DNA of 63,703 bases. It comes from Bacteroidaceae bacterium (lineage in GTDB: Bacteria; Bacteroidota; Bacteroidia; Bacteroidales; Bacteroidaceae). Under the pieces are notes generated by a model, which made no database searches, was not told the origin of the DNA, and was given only the letters and a program-made list of their open reading frames with translations. Both the position numbers and the translations under genes were made by a program. Within the stretch, counting starts at the first letter, position 1; each line of letters starts with the position of its first letter. Shown here piece after piece: positions 60,515-63,703 of this stretch. The stretch spans positions 1 through 63,703 of the forward strand of contig JAFRQD010000042.1 of the NCBI GenBank assembly GCA_017428785.1, in the 5' to 3' direction.

Positions 60515-61087
60515 TTACTTAGCACCAGCTGACTTACCGGACTTTCTGCGGATCTGCTCACCGAGGAACAGGATACCTTTGCCCTTATAAGGCTCGGGCT
60601 TACGGAAAGAACGAATCTTAGCACATACCTGACCGAGAAGCTGCTTGTCGCAGGACTCCAGGATAATCTGGGGGTTCTGGTTTCTCTCGGACTTTGTCTC
60701 TACCTTGATTTCAGAGGGAAGCTGAAGGAGGATGGGGTGCGTGTAGCCGAGCGCGAACTCCAGAAGGTTGCCCTGGTTAGACACGCGATAGCCGACACCT
60801 ACGAGCTCCAGCTGCTTCTTGTAACCCTCAGAAACGCCAACGACCATATTGTTGATGAGGGAGCGGTAGAGGCCGTGGAAAGCCTGCTTCTGCTTTGTCT
60901 CAACCGTGTCGTTTTCTTCTACGATCTCGAAAGTCATTTCGCCGTCAGCGATGTTGATCTTGATGGAAGGATCAACAACCTGAGACATCTCACCCTTCGG
61001 GCCTTTCACTGTAACCTTGTTGTCATCGCTGACATTGATAGTCACTCCGGCAGGAATGCTTATGGGCAATTTACCTATTCTTGACAT
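60515..61087 (-). CDS. rplF: 50S ribosomal protein L6
   Basis: 190 residues: MSRIGKLPISIPAGVTINVS, VTVKGPKGEMSQ, then the second half with GVGYRVSNQGNLLEFALGYT and YKGKGILFLGEQIRRKSGKS. Confidence 0.97.
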   Translation of the reverse strand: MSRIGKLPISIPAGVTINVSDDNKVTVKGPKGEMSQVVDPSIKINIADGEMTFEIVEENDTVETKQKQAFHGLYRSLINNMVVGVSEGYKKQLELVGVGYRVSNQGNLLEFALGYTHPILLQLPSEIKVETKSERNQNPQIILESCDKQLLGQVCAKIRSFRKPEPYKGKGILFLGEQIRRKSGKSAGAK

Positions 61088-61104
61088 AATGTATTCCTCC
61101 TAAA

Positions 61105-61500
61105 TTAATAAACGTAGCAAAGCACTTCGCCGCCGATTTTGAGGTCGGCAGCCTCTTTGTTCGTCATTACACCCTTAGATGTGGAAAGGATAGCGATACC
61201 CAATCCGTTGATAACTCTCGGCATATCCTTGTAACCGGTGTACTTACGCATACCGGGCGTGGATATTCTGATTAGCTTCTTGATAGCATTCACCTTGTTG
61301 ACGGCATCATACTTCAAGGCAATCTTGATTGTTCCCTGAGGACCATCTTCCACGAACTTGTAGTTCAGGATGTAGCCCTTCTCGAAGAGGATCTTCGTGA
61401 TCTCCTTCTTAAGATTTGACGCAGGCACCTCCACTACTCTGTGCTTGGCCTGAATTGCATTGCGCAATCTTGTCAAATAGTCTGCAATTGGATCTGTCAT
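61105..61500 (-). CDS. rpsH: 30S ribosomal protein S8
   Basis: 131 residues: MTDPIADYLTRLRNAIQAKH and the C-terminal RVINGLGIAILSTSKGVMTN with EAADLKIGGEVLCYVY. It regulates the spc operon in some bacteria. A three-unit GC repeat array separates it from rpsN. Confidence 0.97.
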   Translation of the reverse strand: MTDPIADYLTRLRNAIQAKHRVVEVPASNLKKEITKILFEKGYILNYKFVEDGPQGTIKIALKYDAVNKVNAIKKLIRISTPGMRKYTGYKDMPRVINGLGIAILSTSKGVMTNKEAADLKIGGEVLCYVY

Positions 61501-61588
61501 AAAAATTTAAATTTAATTGATCGGGACTTTCCCGACAATATTAAAACTTTATTTTCTCTCTCTGCCAGAGGCAGTTACGGAGTCTGAA

Positions 61589-61654
61589 AACTCCGCGTGC
61601 GGCGATTGCAAATTCCGCGTGCGGGGATGACCAACGCCGCGTGCGGCGTTTGGA
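61589..61654. repeat. 22-bp-period GC-rich repeat array within the ribosomal operon (rpsN-rpsH gap)
   Basis: Units start at 61589, 61611 and 61633 (22 bp each; AACTCC, AATTCC, AACGCC words before GCGTGCGG). It lies 4 bases past the rpsN stop, in a gap of about 160 bases inside an operon whose other gaps are mostly under 40. The remaining gap sequence holds only a short GGGACTTTCCC palindrome. Confidence 0.9.
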
Positions 61655-61658
61655 ATGC

Positions 61659-61958
61659 CTACCAGCTGGCCTTTTTCACGCCAGGGATGAGACCGCTTGA
61701 AGCCATTTCGCGGAACTGGATACGCGAAAGGCCGAACAGGCGGATGTAACCCTTTGGACGACCGGTGAGCTTGCAACGGTTGTGAAGGCGGATGGGGTTG
61801 GCGTTGCGGGGAATTGCCTGCAGCTTCTGTGCTGCCTCAAATGCCTCGACGGGATCGCCGGTGTTCACAATCTTCTTCAACGCTGCACGCTTTTCAGCAT
61901 ACTTAGCCACGAGTTTTGCTCTCTTGACCTCGCGGGCCTTCATTGATTCTTTAGCCAT
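61659..61958 (-). CDS. rpsN: 30S ribosomal protein S14
   Basis: 99 residues, the longer zinc-free type: [20 protein letters not shown], then [20 protein letters not shown] and [23 protein letters not shown]-rich repeat array touches its 3' end. Confidence 0.97.
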   Translation of the reverse strand: MAKESMKAREVKRAKLVAKYAEKRAALKKIVNTGDPVEAFEAAQKLQAIPRNANPIRLHNRCKLTGRPKGYIRLFGLSRIQFREMASSGLIPGVKKASW

Positions 61959-61963
61959 ATTGT

Positions 61964-62521
61964 TTAGTCGTTTTTAGCGTTCTTAAAGGGAAGGCCGAAC
62001 TCTTTGAGCAGAGCGTAACCCTCTTCATCAGTCTTCGCAGTGGTGACGAACGTGATGTTCATACCGAGGATGCGGTCGATGGTATCGATATTGATTTCGG
62101 GGAAGATAATCTGCTCCTGGATGCCGAGGGTGTAGTTACCGCGGCCGTCCAGCTTGCTCTCAATGCCCTTGAAGTCACGGATACGGGGCAGAGCCACGCG
62201 CACGAGCTTCTCGAGGAACTCGTACATTCTCTCGCGGCGCAGTGTGACCATGACACCGATAGGCATCTTCTTACGCAGTTTGAAATTAGCGACGTCCTTC
62301 TTGGAAACCGTAGCCACAGCCTTCTGGCCGGTGATGGCAGAGAGCTCGTTGATTGCAACGTCGATAATCTTCTTGTCAGCTGTTGCCATTCCCAAGCCCT
62401 GATTGATGACAATCTTCTTCAAAACGGGAATCTGCATTGCAGAAGAGTAGTTGAACTGCTTCTTCAGTGCAGGAGCGATGCGCTCGGCATATTCTTTCTT
62501 AAGGCTTGCAGTATTTGCCAT
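61964..62521 (-). CDS. rplE: 50S ribosomal protein L5
   Basis: 185 residues: [60 protein letters not shown]. It binds 5S rRNA with L18. Confidence 0.97.
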   Translation of the reverse strand: MANTASLKKEYAERIAPALKKQFNYSSAMQIPVLKKIVINQGLGMATADKKIIDVAINELSAITGQKAVATVSKKDVANFKLRKKMPIGVMVTLRRERMYEFLEKLVRVALPRIRDFKGIESKLDGRGNYTLGIQEQIIFPEINIDTIDRILGMNITFVTTAKTDEEGYALLKEFGLPFKNAKND

Positions 62522-62536
62522 TATTTACATCTCCTA

Positions 62537-62815
62537 TTATTTAACAGTTACATTCATAGCCTTACCGTTGGAGCGGACAGCCTTGCCGTCCACAACAGGG
62601 TTGAGCTTTGAAACTTGAATGGGAGCTTCCTGCTTAACAATACCTCCCTGAGGGAACTTGGCGCTTGGCTTCTGGCTCTTGCTGACCATGTTAATACCCT
62701 CCACGATGGCGCGCTGCTCCTTCACGAGCACCTTCAACACTTTACCGGTCTGACCCTTGCAGTTGCCAGAGTTGACGTAAACTGTATCGCCTTTCTTAAT
62801 GTGTAACTTACTCAT
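62537..62815 (-). CDS. rplX: 50S ribosomal protein L24
   Basis: 92 residues from the ATG at 62815 ([20 protein letters not shown]), the family's usual start; an ATG four codons earlier is possible. The KOW motif is followed by [20 protein letters not shown] and [17 protein letters not shown]. The C-terminus is shorter than in many relatives. Confidence 0.96.
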   Translation of the reverse strand: MSKLHIKKGDTVYVNSGNCKGQTGKVLKVLVKEQRAIVEGINMVSKSQKPSAKFPQGGIVKQEAPIQVSKLNPVVDGKAVRSNGKAMNVTVK

Positions 62816-62834
62816 TACTGAAATCATTAATTGA

Positions 62835-63200
62835 TTAAAGAACTTCGGGTGCCAGCGAAACCACCTTCATGTTGGCGGCACGCAACTCACGAGCAACAGG
62901 ACCGAAAATACGACTACCACGCAACTCGCCTGCATTGTTCAGGAGAACGCAAGCGTTATCATCAAAACGAATGTAGGAACCGTCAGCACGACGGACTTCC
63001 TTCTTAGTACGTACGATCAAGGCCTTTGATACTGCACCCTTCTTAACTTCACTGGTGGGGATTGCGCTCTTCACAGACACCACAATCACATCACCTACAG
63101 ATGCATAGCGACGACGAGTGCCACCCAGCACGCGGATGCACATAGCCTCCTTAGCACCGCTATTGTCTGCAACTACTAATCTAGATTCTGCTTGTATCAT
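62835..63200 (-). CDS. rplN: 50S ribosomal protein L14
   Basis: 121 residues: [40 protein letters not shown], ending [13 protein letters not shown], all typical of L14. Confidence 0.97.
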   Translation of the reverse strand: MIQAESRLVVADNSGAKEAMCIRVLGGTRRRYASVGDVIVVSVKSAIPTSEVKKGAVSKALIVRTKKEVRRADGSYIRFDDNACVLLNNAGELRGSRIFGPVARELRAANMKVVSLAPEVL

Positions 63201-63202
63201 AA

Positions 63203-63460
63203 TTACTTAGCTCTTTCTACGATTTCTACTACTCTCCATCTCTTGGTCTTGCTCAAGGGACGGGTCTCCATAATCAGGACGGTATCACCCTTATGGCAAT
63301 CGTTCTTCTCATCATGAGCATGATACTTCTTTGTCTTCGAAACGAACTTGCCATAGATGGGGTGCTTCTCCTTAAACTTCGCAGCTACAACAATGGTCTT
63401 ATCCATCTTGTCGCTTACGACAACACCTGTTCTCGTCTTTCTTAAATTTCTTGCTTCCAT
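63203..63460 (-). CDS. rpsQ: 30S ribosomal protein S17
   Basis: 85 residues from the ATG at 63460 ([20 protein letters not shown]); a longer frame from 63472 adds four residues. [20 protein letters not shown] and [20 protein letters not shown] are family hallmarks. Confidence 0.96.
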   Translation of the reverse strand: MEARNLRKTRTGVVVSDKMDKTIVVAAKFKEKHPIYGKFVSKTKKYHAHDEKNDCHKGDTVLIMETRPLSKTKRWRVVEIVERAK

Positions 63461-63475
63461 GTTTAAGACCATTTA

Positions 63476-63670
63476 TTATTTGTTCAACTCTCTTTGGCGA
63501 AGCACGGTCTTGAGGCGTGCAATGTCACGACGCGCAGCCTTAATCTGTGCACTGTTTGCCAGGGGTGATACTGCATGGTTCAGGAGCATCTGCTTGTAGT
63601 TAGCCTGCTCCGTCTGTATGCGCTCTGCCAAATCGGCAGTAGTCATCTCCTTAATTTCTGCAATCTTCAT
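63476..63670 (-). CDS. rpmC: 50S ribosomal protein L29
   Basis: 64 residues: MKIAEIKEMTTADLAERIQT and AQIKAARRDIARLKTVLRQR, a two-helix L29. Confidence 0.96.
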   Translation of the reverse strand: MKIAEIKEMTTADLAERIQTEQANYKQMLLNHAVSPLANSAQIKAARRDIARLKTVLRQRELNK

Positions 63671-63672
63671 AA

Positions 63673-63703
63673 TTATGCGTTTTTGTCGTAATCACGTCTA
63701 ACA
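63673..63703 (-). CDS. rplP: 50S ribosomal protein L16, last residues only (gene continues outside window)
   Basis: The minus strand ends in VRRDYDKNA and a TAA stop, 2 bases before the rpmC start. This matches the C-terminus of Bacteroidetes L16 and is the expected neighbour. Confidence 0.75.
   Translation of the reverse strand, partial: VRRDYDKNA

Overview
The window looks like a chromosomal segment of a gut or oral Bacteroidales bacterium, most likely Prevotellaceae. The reasons are: promoter-like TAnnTTTG boxes upstream of many genes and few Shine-Dalgarno sites; an ECF sigma / FecR-type anti-sigma / STN-domain outer-membrane receptor operon; GH92 and GH125 enzymes; T9SS-like C-terminal tails; BspA-like and GLUG-repeat secreted proteins; and the Bacteroidetes order of the spc/alpha ribosomal operon. 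This assignment is inference from gene content; no database search was possible.

Layout. 1-1524: end of an NRPS-like A-PCP-reductase gene. 1719-1972: decayed MBL-fold gene. 2215-6496: sigma/anti-sigma/receptor operon bracketed by two direct copies of a repeat. 6873-9493: secreted C1B peptidase and Xaa-Pro aminopeptidase. 9831-14121: alpha-galactosidase, beta-mannanase lipoprotein and AraC regulator (a galactomannan cluster). 15080-19328: second C1B peptidase, rbfA, LolC/E-like permease and an anSME-like radical SAM protein. 20036-24136: small Cys protein, CDF exporter, internally deleted glutathione peroxidase, a small ...DEEW protein and a mosaic BspA/GLUG pseudogene. 24381-28443: mannose-6-phosphate isomerase, ROK kinase and MFS sugar transporter. 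28897-32324: sigma/anti-sigma pair, argB, rsgA, frr. 32467-36628: VTC-domain / DUF4956 / DUF2490 / T9SS-tail / beta-helix cluster. 36712-43128: rfbA, alginate-export-like porin, cytochrome c biogenesis pair, xth and a flippase. 43333-49511: transglutaminase lipoprotein, GH125 and GH92 alpha-mannosidases. 50377-53294: GLUG protein and a second ...DEEW small protein. 53447-63703: rplQ back to the end of rplP, all on the minus strand.

How the genes fit together. Mannose recurs: beta-mannan plus galactose side chains (GH5, GH36), alpha-mannan or N-glycan trimming (GH92, GH125), then uptake, phosphorylation and isomerisation (MFS, ROK, ManA). No SusC/SusD pair is present in the window.

The most unusual content is repetitive. 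Short tandem arrays with an exact 21- or 22-bp period, usually about four units, occur in at least five unrelated sequence families, most of them just past the 3' ends of genes. Two or three of the arrays are part of a larger noncoding element with fixed internal spacing, ending around a TTCGATTTAAGC core. Other palindromic repeats sit in frame inside protein genes. Several genes are internally deleted. Two small proteins ending in IWDEEW directly follow large secreted repeat proteins.
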